A DNA stretch of 40,920 nt, from positions 1-40,920 of IMG/VR virus record IMGVR_UViG_3300027805_000032. The stretch is one strand, 5' to 3'. The notes below the pieces were generated by a model, which saw only the letters and a program-made list of their open reading frames with translations, had not been told where the DNA came from and made no database searches. Positions within the stretch are counted from its first letter, which is position 1, and every line of letters starts with the position of its first letter. Made by a program: the position numbers and the translations under genes. Of this stretch, positions 8,325-14,705 are shown piece after piece. This DNA is from a virus.

Positions 8325-8499
8325 GATTTCGGGCAAGACTTAGGATAAGGTCATTCTGCATGACCTGCTCGCAGGACGCTCGGCCTTAGCCTACTCGCAG
8401 GGAAACACCTGCGTATGTCCCGGTCGCCATTGACGGATTCCAGCCCCATCGAACAGCCCGCGCATATTGTGGTGCTTTGCGGGAAGACACAACCCCTAG
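8325..8499 (-). promoter_or_regulatory. Structured late-operon leader (gene-free 190-base gap, 8309-8499)
   Basis: No gene is seen here. There are three further perfect stems: GGTCAT/ATGACC (8349-8365, loop 5), CCTGC/GCAGG (8364-8375, loop 2) and CGCAGG/CCTGCG (8396-8413, loop 6). The octamer CTCGCAGG occurs twice (8368-8375 and 8394-8401). A weak promoter-like pair (TTGTGT, 17 bases, CAATAT, minus strand, about 8464-8493) lies upstream. It sits between the NusG-like gene and the late genes, where lambda has Q and its target. A promoter plus antitermination leader is therefore inferred. Confidence 0.5.
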
Positions 8500-9018
8500 C
8501 TATGCCGCTTCAGACTTGTAGCACTTGCTCACGGGGAACCTGACCTCGGCTGATACCGAGTTGAACATGACGAGGTCGAAGATGGCCTCGTGTTTTTGGA
8601 TATCACGGACCCGAAGCTCAAACCCCTCAAATGCCGGGTCGTCGATGCGGACCATGTCCCCGATCTCGAAAGGCGTGCCGCGGAAGAACCGGAAATAGTC
8701 GGGCAGGTTCTCCTCGGGAAGGTCCAGAAACGCGCCTAGCGCCTCTGGATTGAGCCGCACGGGGCGTCCCTCTAGGGATACTACGCTTCGGATCATGTGG
8801 CAGCGGTGAACCTCCCTCCACGGACTGCCGTCAGTGCCGACAAAAACGTACCCAGGCGCTGCAACGGCTTCCCGCTCCTTTCGCTTGCCGTTTGTCCACC
8901 TGCCAAACTTGCGCTCGGTCTTCGTGAACGCCTTCAAGCCGCGATAGATCAGGTGCTTGCGAACCATCGCCTCCCGTTGCGGGAGCGTGCGAAGGGCATA
9001 CCATGCCAGTTCTGTCAT
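8500..9018 (-). CDS. NusG/RfaH-family transcription elongation (antitermination) protein
   Basis: This protein has 172 residues. The NGN domain (about 4-95) shows the family marks WYALRTLPQREAMVRKHL, a PGYVFVG strand and IRSVVSLEGRPVRL. A KOW-like C-terminal domain (about 116-165) starts FEIGDMVRIDDPAFEGFELR. NusG paralogues bind the RNA polymerase clamp and suppress pausing or termination. It is the last gene of the leftward early operon, overlapping the preceding microprotein by 4 bases (ATGA). A hairpin-rich leader and the 29-kb late operon follow. That is the position of a Q-type late antiterminator, and this role is inferred from context. It is too divergent and too well embedded to be a stray host nusG. 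Confidence 0.85.
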   Translation of the reverse strand: MTELAWYALRTLPQREAMVRKHLIYRGLKAFTKTERKFGRWTNGKRKEREAVAAPGYVFVGTDGSPWREVHRCHMIRSVVSLEGRPVRLNPEALGAFLDLPEENLPDYFRFFRGTPFEIGDMVRIDDPAFEGFELRVRDIQKHEAIFDLVMFNSVSAEVRFPVSKCYKSEAA

Positions 9019-9164
9019 CGCCGTCCCCTATCGTGTCCAATTGATCCGATTGCGAGAAGCACCACGCCCAGCAGGCCGAAGGTCGCCAGCGTAAAATTCA
9101 TGGTTTGCGGCAGGGCGAGAGACGCCCCAACGAGGCCCAACACGGCCAATCCGGCGATCCTCAT
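9015..9164 (-). CDS. 49-residue membrane microprotein
   Basis: The start is the ATG at 9162-9164, which overlaps the stop of the upstream microprotein (ATGA). Its own stop overlaps the NusG-like start. Two hydrophobic segments are visible (IAGLAVLGLVGASLAL and FTLATFGLLGVVLLAIG) with a basic C-terminus (HDRGRR). A longer in-frame extension upstream exists but would cross the microprotein at 9161-9265, so the coupled start is preferred. No family is recognised. Confidence 0.68.
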   Translation of the reverse strand: MRIAGLAVLGLVGASLALPQTMNFTLATFGLLGVVLLAIGSIGHDRGRR

Positions 9165-9265
9165 TCCGCCCTCCCACTTCCCGGTCCCCAGCGGGTCCAT
9201 GCGACGATGCCTCCCACCAGCCCAGCGGCCAGCAGGATCAGCATCAGGATGCCCTCCCAAGTCAT
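9161..9265 (-). CDS. 34-residue single-pass membrane microprotein
   Basis: This protein starts MTWEGILMLILLAAGLVGG, with one membrane segment and then a short Trp/Gly/Arg tail. The start ATG (9263-9265) overlaps the stop of the preceding 30-residue gene, and its own stop overlaps the next start, both as ATGA. A GGAGGGA ribosome-binding site lies just upstream (about 9269-9275 on the opposite strand). The function is unknown. Confidence 0.62.
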   Translation of the reverse strand: MTWEGILMLILLAAGLVGGIVAWTRWGPGSGRAE

Positions 9266-9354
9266 ACGTCCCTCCTTGGCCAGACCCACGCGAGGACGAG
9301 GCACAGGCAGAGCATTGCGGCGCATGCCCAGAAGCCCCATTGAACGAAATCCAT
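9262..9354 (-). CDS. 30-residue single-pass membrane microprotein
   Basis: This protein reads MDFVQWGFWACAAMLCLCLV then a Trp-rich segment and a basic RRDV end: one membrane segment with three cysteines. The start ATG (9352-9354) overlaps the stop of the 170-residue gene by one base (TGATG), and GGAGG lies just before it. It is part of a chain of four coupled starts leading to the NusG-like gene. The function is unknown. Confidence 0.6.
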   Translation of the reverse strand: MDFVQWGFWACAAMLCLCLVLAWVWPRRDV

Positions 9355-9866
9355 CACGCCTCCTCTTTTTCGCGGCGGAAAATGCTGGCCAAGCGGAACG
9401 GCTCAGGCTTGGGCTGTTCAGTCAGCGTTTGAGCCCAGAAATCCGCCTCCGGGTTGGTCACGGGTGCGTAGCCCTCTTCCCGTTCGTCCTGCATGGCTTC
9501 GTTGAGTGCGGGGGCTTCTTCGACCGTCTGCGGTGCTTCTTCCACCACCACGTCGTCCGCGCTTGGCGGGAGTGCGTGGTCTGTTTCGAGTTGTTCGAGC
9601 GCTTCAACTTTTTCGTCTTCGAACAGCTCTGGCTGCTCGTCTGGGATCGCTTCGAGCTCGCGGGCGATGGCGATATCCAAGTCCACCTGATACAGTTCCG
9701 CGTCTGTCGGAAATGGCGTCAGGGCGGCGATGGCGATGTCCAAATCCCAGCGTTGCCGCTCAAGGTCTTCGACGGCGGCGCCATGCTCGCGGATCTGGGA
9801 ATGTCGGGCGTCGATGTATTCTTGGACGGCCTTCAGCTTCTCTTTCAGTTCATCGATAAGTGCCAT
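9354..9866 (-). CDS. Acidic coiled-coil protein, unknown function
   Basis: This protein has 170 residues. The N-terminal coiled coil (about 1-70) starts MALIDELKEKLKAVQEYI. A very acidic, Pro/Glu/Asp-rich middle region follows, then a C-terminal segment with aromatic residues (EADFWAQTL) and a charged end. No catalytic motif is visible. It begins the translationally coupled chain of microproteins and the NusG-like gene. It could be a partner-binding early protein, and no function is assigned. Confidence 0.72.
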   Translation of the reverse strand: MALIDELKEKLKAVQEYIDARHSQIREHGAAVEDLERQRWDLDIAIAALTPFPTDAELYQVDLDIAIARELEAIPDEQPELFEDEKVEALEQLETDHALPPSADDVVVEEAPQTVEEAPALNEAMQDEREEGYAPVTNPEADFWAQTLTEQPKPEPFRLASIFRREKEEA

Positions 9867-9896
9867 GTGTGGTCCCTCTGATTGGTGTGTGAAACT

Positions 9897-10157
9897 CTAC
9901 GCCCGCTTGCGCGGAAAGATCTGGTCCTGCGTCCATGCGTATGCCTTGGGCGCGGGCTGCTCTGGTGACTGGCGATCAGTGAGCGTCAGGAGCTTGTGAG
10001 CGCATGACGGGCAATAGACTTTGCCCTCGGTCGCTGCTCCGCATTCGTATGCGTCACCATCGCGATAGCTGATCTTCTTGCAGAACTCGTTGGGTTCCTT
10101 GGGCTTGCCGGTCCAATGCTGTGTAGTGCGGGGCTTGCTGTAATAAATGGAACTCAT
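9897..10157 (-). CDS. Small zinc-binding-like protein with GcrA-like cysteine cluster
   Basis: This 86-residue protein has cysteines arranged as CKKISYRDGDAYECGAAT followed by VYCPSCAHKL (about residues 26-56), enough for one zinc site. The spacing and the CG...YC pattern resemble the C-terminal element of GcrA, the alphaproteobacterial cell-cycle regulator. The N-terminal HTH of GcrA is missing. Its start overlaps the stop of the upstream gene by 4 bases. It may act as an adaptor to host transcription. The resemblance is weak and the function is not established. Confidence 0.62.
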   Translation of the reverse strand: MSSIYYSKPRTTQHWTGKPKEPNEFCKKISYRDGDAYECGAATEGKVYCPSCAHKLLTLTDRQSPEQPAPKAYAWTQDQIFPRKRA

Positions 10158-10756
10158 GCGGCCCCCCTGATCATCTCGACCGTGTGCTGATTAGTGTCAG
10201 GCGCGCTCTCGCAGGACCAGACTTCGCTTTGGCGTTGTATGTCGGTTGGCCAGGATGATGGCTCGGTGAAGCTGCGCTCGATGAACAAAACCCTGTTCGT
10301 TGGCTGGGCGGCGTAGCGGCCATTCCGAAGCGCGAAGAACTTGAACTCCTTGCTTTGCTCTGGCTCGGCGCTGAAGCCGTCGCCAAGCGGGCAAGCCGTG
10401 AAAAGATACTCGCCCAGATGCTCGTCGCGAGCGCACCGCACGCGCGCTTCTAAGCCGCTCAAATAGGTGTAGCGGACGAGGCTGAATTGGTCGCCGTAGC
10501 AGTCCCAATGCTGCGCCATTTCTAAATGCCAGTATTCAGCCTCTGGCGTTGCGCTGAGAGCGTGGAGCGGTAGGTCACGCACGACTGCGCCGCATTCCAG
10601 AAGCACATGGCAACCCCACGCACGGCCGGCAAAGGCGCGAAGGCCAAACCAGACGCAGGGCTCTGTGCCAACTTGCTCGCCAGTGCGGACGAAGCTGCGC
10701 TCTACGTGGCAGTAGATGTGTTGGGGGAGGGAGCCAGAGCCTGTGCAGAGGGTCAT
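10154..10756 (-). CDS. Unknown early protein, Cys- and Trp-rich
   Basis: This protein has 200 residues from the ATG at 10754-10756, which overlaps the RusA stop by 4 bases. A longer in-frame extension would lie inside rusA and is less likely. The sequence (MTLCTGSGSLPQHIYCHVER, then WFGLRAFAGRAWGCHVLLECGA) has scattered Cys, Trp and His without clear zinc-finger spacing. No membrane segment is present. No family is recognised. It lies between the resolvase and the GcrA-like protein. Confidence 0.7.
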   Translation of the reverse strand: MTLCTGSGSLPQHIYCHVERSFVRTGEQVGTEPCVWFGLRAFAGRAWGCHVLLECGAVVRDLPLHALSATPEAEYWHLEMAQHWDCYGDQFSLVRYTYLSGLEARVRCARDEHLGEYLFTACPLGDGFSAEPEQSKEFKFFALRNGRYAAQPTNRVLFIERSFTEPSSWPTDIQRQSEVWSCESAPDTNQHTVEMIRGAA

Positions 10757-11178
10757 GCGGCCCTCCGTATTTCGACCACGACACGCCCGCTTTCGATGGT
10801 GTCCGACCAGCCCGCAGAGACACGCTCGCACATGCTGTCGTCTTCAATCACGTCGCCCTTCAACAGGTCGAGGATTGGCTTGATCCGGTTGTCGATATCG
10901 CAGCGGCGGTTTACTCGGCCAATGCTGATGAGCGCCGCGAACTTGCCGACAACGCGGCCCGGCTTCTGAAGCATCAGCTCGTCGTATGCGAGCTTGTGCC
11001 AGCGGCGATACTCAGGGCTGCGGACGCGGCCTTTGCCAGGAACGTTCTGCCAAGCCATGTTGACGGATGGCGGGAGCGGGACTTCCACACGGACCACGTC
11101 AGCGGCAGGCTTCACGCCGCCATTAGCGCGGATGGTGAGGCCCTTGCTGCGGATGGCGTCTTCGGTCCAGGCGGTCAT
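10753..11178 (-). CDS. rusA: RusA-family Holliday junction resolvase
   Basis: This 141-residue protein carries the RusA signature: RRCDIDNRIKPILDLL (D94, D96, N97, K100, D104) followed by VIEDDS (D113, D114). These acidic residues bind the metal ions that cut branched DNA symmetrically. An N-terminal segment PLPPSVNMAWQNV also fits the family. It resolves junctions from replication or recombination before packaging. Its start overlaps the methyltransferase stop by 4 bases. Length is normal or slightly long for RusA (about 120). Confidence 0.92.
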   Translation of the reverse strand: MTAWTEDAIRSKGLTIRANGGVKPAADVVRVEVPLPPSVNMAWQNVPGKGRVRSPEYRRWHKLAYDELMLQKPGRVVGKFAALISIGRVNRRCDIDNRIKPILDLLKGDVIEDDSMCERVSAGWSDTIESGRVVVEIRRAA

Positions 11179-11903
11179 GCCGGTTCTCCTGCGAGAAGCG
11201 AAAGCTGTTCGGCTTTGGGCTTGGGTTCTTCAAACAGGCGGGGCTGACGATGCGCTTGTTCGATGCGGCGGCAAGCGGCTTCGAAGTATTGCGGCTCGCG
11301 CTCAATGCCGATGAAACGCATCCCCGCCTTGGCGCACGCAACGCCCGTTGTGCCGCTTCCCATGAAGGGGTCGATGACTGACTTTGTGCCGTCAGGGAGT
11401 TGCTGTAGACACCACGACATGACGCCTAGCGGCTTCTGTGTCGGATGATCGCCGCGCGTCTCGCCGGGCGCTTTCAGCATCCCGCTCCAAAGGTATTGGA
11501 GGCGACGAACGGCTTTCGGTAGGTTGGTCCACGCCATTTCACAGTCAGCGAAGTCGTTGTCGCCGTTCAGCTTGTCCCAGACGAGCCAGCAGCGGGTCGG
11601 CGGCAATGGGTAATAGTTGCCGCCAAAAATGACGTTCCAGCGCGCCGATAGCATCACAAGGCGCAGCAGGTCGTTATCTATGGGCTGGTCATCCCATGAG
11701 GCGGTTCCGTAGTCTCTCGGTTTGCCATTTTGCCACCGCGATTTGTCTACGCGCCGCGTTTTGGCTTTCCCCGCAGCCTCACCAATCCCGTAGGGTGGGT
11801 CAGTGACGAGCGCGTCAACCTTACCCAGCGTCGGAAGGATTTCCCGGCAGTCGCCAAGGTACAGCGTCGCGTCCCCGATTGTTTCGATTGCGTGGCGGGT
11901 CAT
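11175..11903 (-). CDS. Beta-class adenine/cytosine-N4 DNA methyltransferase
   Basis: This 242-residue enzyme has the catalytic motif DPPY (35-38) before the AdoMet-binding motif DPFMGSGTTGVA (from 178), the order typical of the beta class. A conserved HPTQKP (153-158) links them. It transfers a methyl group from AdoMet to the exocyclic amino group of A or C in DNA. CcrM, the GANTC enzyme of alphaproteobacteria, is also beta class but is about 358 residues, with an extra C-terminal domain absent here. The recognition site cannot be read from sequence. No cognate restriction enzyme is adjacent, so self-protection or host-pattern mimicry is likely. Confidence 0.9.
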   Translation of the reverse strand: MTRHAIETIGDATLYLGDCREILPTLGKVDALVTDPPYGIGEAAGKAKTRRVDKSRWQNGKPRDYGTASWDDQPIDNDLLRLVMLSARWNVIFGGNYYPLPPTRCWLVWDKLNGDNDFADCEMAWTNLPKAVRRLQYLWSGMLKAPGETRGDHPTQKPLGVMSWCLQQLPDGTKSVIDPFMGSGTTGVACAKAGMRFIGIEREPQYFEAACRRIEQAHRQPRLFEEPKPKAEQLSLLAGEPA

Positions 11904-12274
11904 GCTGCCACCGCAAACCGCCTGATCTGCGCATCGATGCGAAACGTGCGGGCTCGCCGGCCCCTCTCGGACTTGATCGGGTCAGGCTCTAAGCCGAATT
12001 TCTGGCAGGCGAAGATGACCGTCGAATGATGCATCCCGCCGAACTGACGGCCCACGCTTTCGTAGCTCAGACGATGGCGGAAATGCAAATAGCAAAGGGC
12101 CATCGCAATCTGTCGATTGTGCGAGATGTGCCAGCGCCGCGACTTGATCAGCAGCGTGCCAGGATCAAGTTGAAAGTGCCGCTCCACATGGCGACGAATT
12201 TCGTTGCACGTAAACATCTCAGCGGTTTCAGCCGCGAGGATGTCGAACTCAGTTAGCCCCTGCCCGTCGAACAT
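11900..12274 (-). CDS. DnaA domain IV-like DNA-binding protein
   Basis: This protein has 124 residues. Residues 53-92 match the C-terminal DNA-binding domain of DnaA: NRQIAMALCYLHFRHRLSYE, then VGRQFGGMHHSTVIFACQKF. In DnaA the signature reads GGRDHSTV. Here Arg-Asp is replaced by Met-His, which should change contacts with the DnaA box. The ATPase domain is absent. It lies next to the putative replication genes and overlaps the methyltransferase by 4 bases. It may recognise a phage origin or compete at host oriC. This is inference. Confidence 0.78.
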   Translation of the reverse strand: MFDGQGLTEFDILAAETAEMFTCNEIRRHVERHFQLDPGTLLIKSRRWHISHNRQIAMALCYLHFRHRLSYESVGRQFGGMHHSTVIFACQKFGLEPDPIKSERGRRARTFRIDAQIRRFAVAA

Positions 12275-12871
12275 TCACGCCCCCTTTTCTAGCTGTTGGA
12301 TTTCGGCTTTGACCAACGCCGCTTCGCTCGCGAGATAGTGCTGGATTTCGTCGTAGCCCTTGGCGTGGACGTCATAGGGAACCATGCCCATCTCGAGCTC
12401 GTACTGGCGGTGATGCAGGTGGGCGATGCGCTCACGAGGCGACATGCGCTCCTCGCGATCCTCGACATCCAGCGCGAACTCCAGGCGATCCCTGACCGGC
12501 GCCTCAAGGCGTTCGATGGTTGACAGAAGCTGGCCGGGGCTCGGACGAAATGCGTTCGCTCCCTTGCGCCACTCGGTCACGGCAGCACGGAACGCCACCG
12601 CGCTCACCTGCCCCATGTCCTCGATCCAGTCCTGCGCAACGGTCATGGTGTTACCGGACTGCGGCGACGGGTAATGCGAGAACAATCTGGCTATCGAAGC
12701 CGCGATTTCCTCCGGCGTGGGCGGCATCAGCGCCTCGCGCATCTCCGTTATCGATGACTTCAAGGCGGGGAGATCTGCTCGGTGCGCGAGGACCATTGCC
12801 GTGATCCGGCTCCCATCCTGCGCCACACTCAGCGCCACTTGCCTGAGCTGCGGCAACTGCGAAGGCATCAT
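12275..12871 (-). CDS. Putative replication accessory or helicase-loader-like protein
   Basis: The likely start is the ATG at 12869-12871 (MMPSQLPQLRQVALSVAQDG), giving 198 residues. The frame stays open upstream to 13069, but that part is low-complexity and antiparallel to the better DUF1376 frame. A central region reads SIARLFSHYP ... VTEWRKGANAFRPSPGQLL, reminiscent of phage proteins found next to helicases and loaders in alphaproteobacterial prophages. The C-terminal half is charged helix. It abuts the DnaA-like gene. A role in replication initiation is suggested by neighbours, not by a motif. Confidence 0.62.
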   Translation of the reverse strand: MMPSQLPQLRQVALSVAQDGSRITAMVLAHRADLPALKSSITEMREALMPPTPEEIAASIARLFSHYPSPQSGNTMTVAQDWIEDMGQVSAVAFRAAVTEWRKGANAFRPSPGQLLSTIERLEAPVRDRLEFALDVEDREERMSPRERIAHLHHRQYELEMGMVPYDVHAKGYDEIQHYLASEAALVKAEIQQLEKGA

Positions 12872-13625
12872 GCTGGCTGATCTTCGGGGCAAAACGGGTT
12901 TCGACACGCGCGCCGGCACGGACGGGGGTTCCGTTGGTTCGTGGTCTAGCCCGTATGATCGCGGCGGCCTGCTCGCGTATCCTTGCCCGGAATGTCCCGT
13001 CCCATCCGGGGCGCTTGCCTTTGGCATCCCGCCGGCCAGTCCAGTAATCGACGAAGCTATCGGCTTCATTTCTGATCTCCGCTTCGGTGAGTTGTTCGTT
13101 GTTTGGGGTTCGGAACTCGTGGACAGCCCAGGCGATGAGGGCTTCCGAAGGTTTCCAGTCAGCCGGGATGAAATGCGGCTTCACGCGTGATGATGCGTCA
13201 GCATCATCTTCTTTCTTATCTGGTTGTGGTTCTGATCTGCTAGGCCGTTTGCTAGGCATTTGCTTAGCAATTGCTACATCGGGCTCTTGTGTTTTCAGGG
13301 CCTTAGCGCGTCCACCTGCTGATCCGGCAAGCTTCCGTTTCTGCGATATCTGATCCGCTTTTTGGAGCTCCAGATCGACCCGCTTGTGGCGCAGGAAATC
13401 GCCGTCATGGACAAACATTGAGCCGATAGACGCCCACACGGACGGCCACCGCTTCGGGGATATCCCGGTGATGCGCGCCAGCACTTTGGGATTGTTCGGA
13501 AGCGCGCCGTTGCGGTTCCACATATCCATCAGCAGCAGCAAATAGGCGCCGTGCTGTTCAGCCGTCAGGTCGCGGGTGTCCTTGAGATAGTCACCGACAT
13601 ACAGGGGCATGTAGGGCAGGCTCAT
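12651..13625 (-). CDS. DUF1376-domain replication protein
   Basis: This protein has 324 residues as read. The N-terminal 60 or so match DUF1376: YMPLYVGDYLKDTRDLTAEQ, then GAYLLLLMDMWN and LARITGISPKRW, a winged-helix-like domain found at the start of phage replication initiators. A Lys/Ser-rich linker and a second folded region (PADWKPSEALIAWAVHEF ... YWTGRRDAKGKR, about 150-225) follow. From about residue 250 the sequence becomes Ala/Gly/Arg-rich and overlaps the next gene by 221 bases. The true C-terminus may therefore be shorter, or a frameshift may lie near 12870. Its stop-start with the nuclease gene overlaps by 4 bases. Confidence 0.78.
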   Translation of the reverse strand: MSLPYMPLYVGDYLKDTRDLTAEQHGAYLLLLMDMWNRNGALPNNPKVLARITGISPKRWPSVWASIGSMFVHDGDFLRHKRVDLELQKADQISQKRKLAGSAGGRAKALKTQEPDVAIAKQMPSKRPSRSEPQPDKKEDDADASSRVKPHFIPADWKPSEALIAWAVHEFRTPNNEQLTEAEIRNEADSFVDYWTGRRDAKGKRPGWDGTFRARIREQAAAIIRARPRTNGTPVRAGARVETRFAPKISQHDAFAVAAAQASGAECGAGWEPDHGNGPRAPSRSPRLEVIDNGDARGADAAHAGGNRGFDSQIVLALPVAAVR

Positions 13626-14116
13626 GACGCCTCACCGCACAGGTAAGCGGCAACGTCAGCCGCGCACGCGGTCGGGTCGCGCATGAGTTCCGCGCCCGTG
13701 AAGCGCATCACAGGCCAGCCCAAAATGAGGATGTCCCGTTCGCGCTGGCGCTCGGCAATGAATTGCTGGTTCGTCCGGTCGTGCCATTCGATGCCGTCGC
13801 ACTCAATGACGACCTTGCGCCCGCCCGCCATAATGAGCGCAAAGTCTGCCCGAAAGCGGCCCCCCAGACCGTGCTGGGAGACAATGACAAGCTTGCCGGG
13901 GCCTTTGATCGTTGCCCTAGGCGTCAGCACCGTAGGGGCTCCGGTGGCGCACAGATCGGCATTGTCGATCAGCGCCTGCGCCATGTCCTTTTCGATGACA
14001 GAGTCACACGAAGCGCAAAGCGCCTGAAGCCTGCGCATCCGTTCGGTCTGCGCAGGTCCACCCATGAGGACGTCAGCAAGCCCAAACTTCAACGGATTGA
14101 ATTTATCCACGCTCAT
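13622..14116 (-). CDS. DUF559/Vsr-like PD-(D/E)XK nuclease
   Basis: This protein has 164 residues. The C-terminal half shows the fold pattern FRADFALIMAGGRKVVIECD (D91, E105, D107), then GIEWHDR and RERDILILGWPVMRFTGAEL, typical of DUF559 and very-short-patch-repair-like endonucleases. The N-terminal part has a Cys pair and helices. It probably nicks or cuts DNA; the substrate is unknown. It could process phage DNA or act on host or rival DNA. It overlaps both neighbours by 4 bases in the leftward early operon. Confidence 0.8.
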   Translation of the reverse strand: MSVDKFNPLKFGLADVLMGGPAQTERMRRLQALCASCDSVIEKDMAQALIDNADLCATGAPTVLTPRATIKGPGKLVIVSQHGLGGRFRADFALIMAGGRKVVIECDGIEWHDRTNQQFIAERQRERDILILGWPVMRFTGAELMRDPTACAADVAAYLCGEAS

Positions 14117-14313
14117 GGCAGGAACTCCCGCAGCTCGCCGGTCACGGCGTCATAGACGGGGATTGCAGCGCGATAGGTGGGTTCCAGCGTCTCGCCAGTG
14201 AGCGGATCGCGCTCAAGCCAAAACGTCTCCCCTGGCTTCGCAGCGGGTGCCGTGGAACCGTCAAACTTCTGAGCGATTATGTTGAGGTCGTCGGTCACGT
14301 TGCGGAGTTCCAT
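14113..14313 (-). CDS. Small early protein, unknown function
   Basis: This 66-residue protein starts MELRNVTDDLNIIAQKFDGS and has a Pro/Thr/Glu-rich second half (PLTGETLEPTYRAAIPVYD). It has no membrane segment or motif. It is the first gene after the hairpin at 14342-14361 and overlaps the nuclease start by 4 bases. The function is unknown. Confidence 0.65.
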   Translation of the reverse strand: MELRNVTDDLNIIAQKFDGSTAPAAKPGETFWLERDPLTGETLEPTYRAAIPVYDAVTGELREFLP

Positions 14314-14341
14314 TCCGTAAAGGCGGCGATGTATTCGCGAG

Positions 14342-14361
14342 CCCGGCGCTTCAACGCCGGG
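14342..14361 (-). terminator. Hairpin after the leftward HTH gene (tR1-like)
   Basis: This is a perfect 7-bp stem CCCGGCG/CGCCGGG with a 6-base loop in the 88-base gap between 14402 and 14313. There is no T-tract on the minus strand and a weak one on the plus strand. It could be a leaky terminator between the small HTH gene and the rest of the leftward operon, like lambda tR1. Confidence 0.42.
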
Positions 14362-14401
14362 TTCGTTCGTTAGGGGTCTTGCGAATGGGGATGGGGGTGG
14401 G

Positions 14402-14602
14402 TCATGCGGCCCTCTCGATGAAACCGAGAAGCTCAGCCGCTTTTAGCCTGCCCCGTGTTTTAGCCTCGACCTTGCGCGCGGCCTTGAGGGTCCACGGGCG
14501 AACGCCGTTTTCCAGCTCTGAAAGGTAGGATTTAGACAGCCCGAGCTTTGTCTCGGCCTGCTCCAGCGTCCAACCCATCGATTTGCGATAATCTCTAAGC
14601 AT
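14402..14602 (-). CDS. Cro-like or repressor HTH protein (XRE family)
   Basis: This protein has 66 residues from the ATG at 14600-14602 (MLRDYRKSMGWTLEQAETKL). The HTH is about residues 7-40, with LGLSKSYLSELENGVRPWTL as turn and recognition helix. It is one HTH with a short C-terminal tail and no oligomerisation domain, a size typical of Cro. It is divergent from the larger HTH gene at 14706 and begins the operon leading to the replication genes, as cro does in lambda. An operator (14612-14628) overlaps its likely promoter (minus-strand TTGACG at 14632-14637). The -10 would lie so close to the ATG that the message may be leaderless. Confidence 0.8.
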   Translation of the reverse strand: MLRDYRKSMGWTLEQAETKLGLSKSYLSELENGVRPWTLKAARKVEAKTRGRLKAAELLGFIERAA

Positions 14603-14611
14603 GCCGCATAT

Positions 14612-14628
14612 GTTCGGGAAATCCGAAC
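14612..14628. promoter_or_regulatory. Operator-like inverted repeat 1
   Basis: GTTCGG-GAAAT-CCGAAC, a perfect 6-bp inverted repeat fitting GTTCG-N7-CGAAC. It lies 10 bases upstream of the 14602 start codon and just inside the likely leftward promoter, so bound repressor would block that promoter. Confidence 0.75.
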
Positions 14629-14655
14629 TCGCGTCAAGCCCCCTGAGGGTGCTAA

Positions 14656-14673
14656 GTTCGGAAATAGCGGAAC
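14656..14673. promoter_or_regulatory. Operator-like inverted repeat 2 (imperfect)
   Basis: GTTCGGAAATAGCGGAAC, 18 bases, with outer GTTC/GAAC arms and imperfect inner bases. It is the middle site of three between the divergent HTH genes, probably the weakest. Confidence 0.55.
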
Positions 14674-14678
14674 GACGG

Positions 14679-14695
14679 GTTCGCAAATTGCGAAT
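14679..14695. promoter_or_regulatory. Operator-like inverted repeat 3
   Basis: GTTCG-CAAATTG-CGAAT, with a perfect TTCGCAA/TTGCGAA core. It ends 10 bases before the rightward HTH start at 14706 and so would control that gene. Confidence 0.7.
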
Positions 14696-14705
14696 ATGTG
14701 TGATT

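Noticed and set aside
14103-14111. DnaA box-like TTATCCACG
   Set aside because: It is a single copy inside the first codons of the nuclease gene, with no cluster around it. It is probably codon chance.
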